From Paramecium octaurelia (Eukaryota > Ciliophora > Oligohymenophorea > Peniculida > Parameciidae): a stretch of 64,000 nt of DNA. Positions 63,661 to 64,000 of the stretch are shown in pieces. The translations under genes and the position numbers were made by a program. The DNA lies in the NCBI GenBank assembly GCA_905182995.1, contig CAJJDP010000083.1:191515-255514 (forward strand). The letters are read 5' to 3'. A model generated the notes under the pieces. That model did no database searches and was not told where the DNA came from. It saw only the letters and a list, made by a program, of their open reading frames with translations. The stretch's first letter is position 1; each line of letters opens with the position of its first letter.

Positions 63661-64000
63661 ATGAAACCCGGTTAGATTAGAAGATTCAATTACGGAAGAG
63701 ATGAATAATAAAAGTTAACCTAAAATCAATTAAGAAATTAATAGACAAGAAGAAATAATAAACTGATAGAAGTAGTAAGAGAGTAATTCAAAGGCGATTC
63801 AAAAACACTATTGTGTGGGTTAGCTATTAATAATAAAGGAGAAGATATGAAATTGGAGAAACAAAGAGCGACTTGCACTAGCTTATTTAAATAAAAATAG
63901 ATACTTATAATTTAGAGTATGAAGTTGAGTTTTACAGAATTTTACTTATAGGATATTTCAGAGACTTCTAAGAGTGATACTCCTGATTAATTATGTCATT
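63661..64000 (+). CDS. 5' part of a gene with basic N-terminus (runs off right edge)
   Basis: ATG at 63661, beginning MKPGQIRRFNYGRDEQQK and continuing TRRNNKLIEVVREQFKGD. The Arg/Lys-rich start faintly recalls an importin-beta-binding segment, but that is only a suggestion. A possible 26-nt intron near 63814-63839 would lead to RYEIGETKSDLHQLIQIKID. The gene is truncated by the window edge. Confidence 0.4.

Overview
This window looks like macronuclear DNA of a Paramecium-type ciliate. It is AT-rich and gene-dense. TGA is the only stop codon, and TAA and TAG are read as glutamine throughout: conserved enzymes such as aconitase, TOR, PP1 and listerin stay open for hundreds of codons only under that code. 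Introns are tiny (about 19-35 nt, GT...AG). Many intergenic gaps are only tens of bases. Species assignment is an inference. No rRNA, tRNA, CRISPR array, transposon or virus-like element was recognised.

Layout. 1-3882: coiled-coil protein (left edge), membrane protein, SLC44 choline-transporter-like protein, small secretory/anchored protein. 3836-6887: a PHD + SP-RING SUMO E3 ligase, interrupted by a perfect 1,362-bp direct repeat joined through a single N at 5268. This is almost certainly an unmerged contig overlap, so both raw reading frames there are wrong until it is collapsed. 7412-13006: small basic or coiled-coil proteins, a WWE/PARP-like fragment, a dual-specificity pseudophosphatase, a SERBP1/Stm1-like ribosome-binding protein. 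13291-18706: two small MGCCQ proteins, two membrane proteins (one like the C-terminal part of chitin synthase) and a Gln-rich protein. 18843-21794: Ser/Thr kinase and WD40 protein. 22501-29037: aconitase, prohibitin, DBP10-type DEAD-box helicase, single-domain response regulator. 29161-36775: full-length TOR kinase. 36807-39872: small Gln-rich protein and a helicase-less Dicer-like protein with two RNase III domains. 39898-44625: EH-domain endocytic adaptor, coiled-coil Gln-rich protein, pseudokinase, BPNT1/IMPase-like phosphatase. 44984-51768: listerin (ribosome quality control E3), TPR protein, PP1 phosphatase. 52412-57577: MORN protein, coiled-coil protein, twin-CX9C protein, QRICH2-like ciliary protein. 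57593-62855: exocyst Sec5-like subunit and a CNBD potassium channel. 63357-64000: two poorly resolved gene starts.

Neighbours are mostly functionally unrelated, as usual in ciliates. Two themes recur. Growth, translation and ribosome quality control are represented by TOR, listerin, the SERBP1-like protein and DBP10. Proteins of classes known to act in ciliate genome rearrangement (SUMO ligase, Dicer-like) are also present. Introns were placed by eye from reading-frame continuity. For most genes the spliced length was checked to be a multiple of three; cases that did not resolve are stated.
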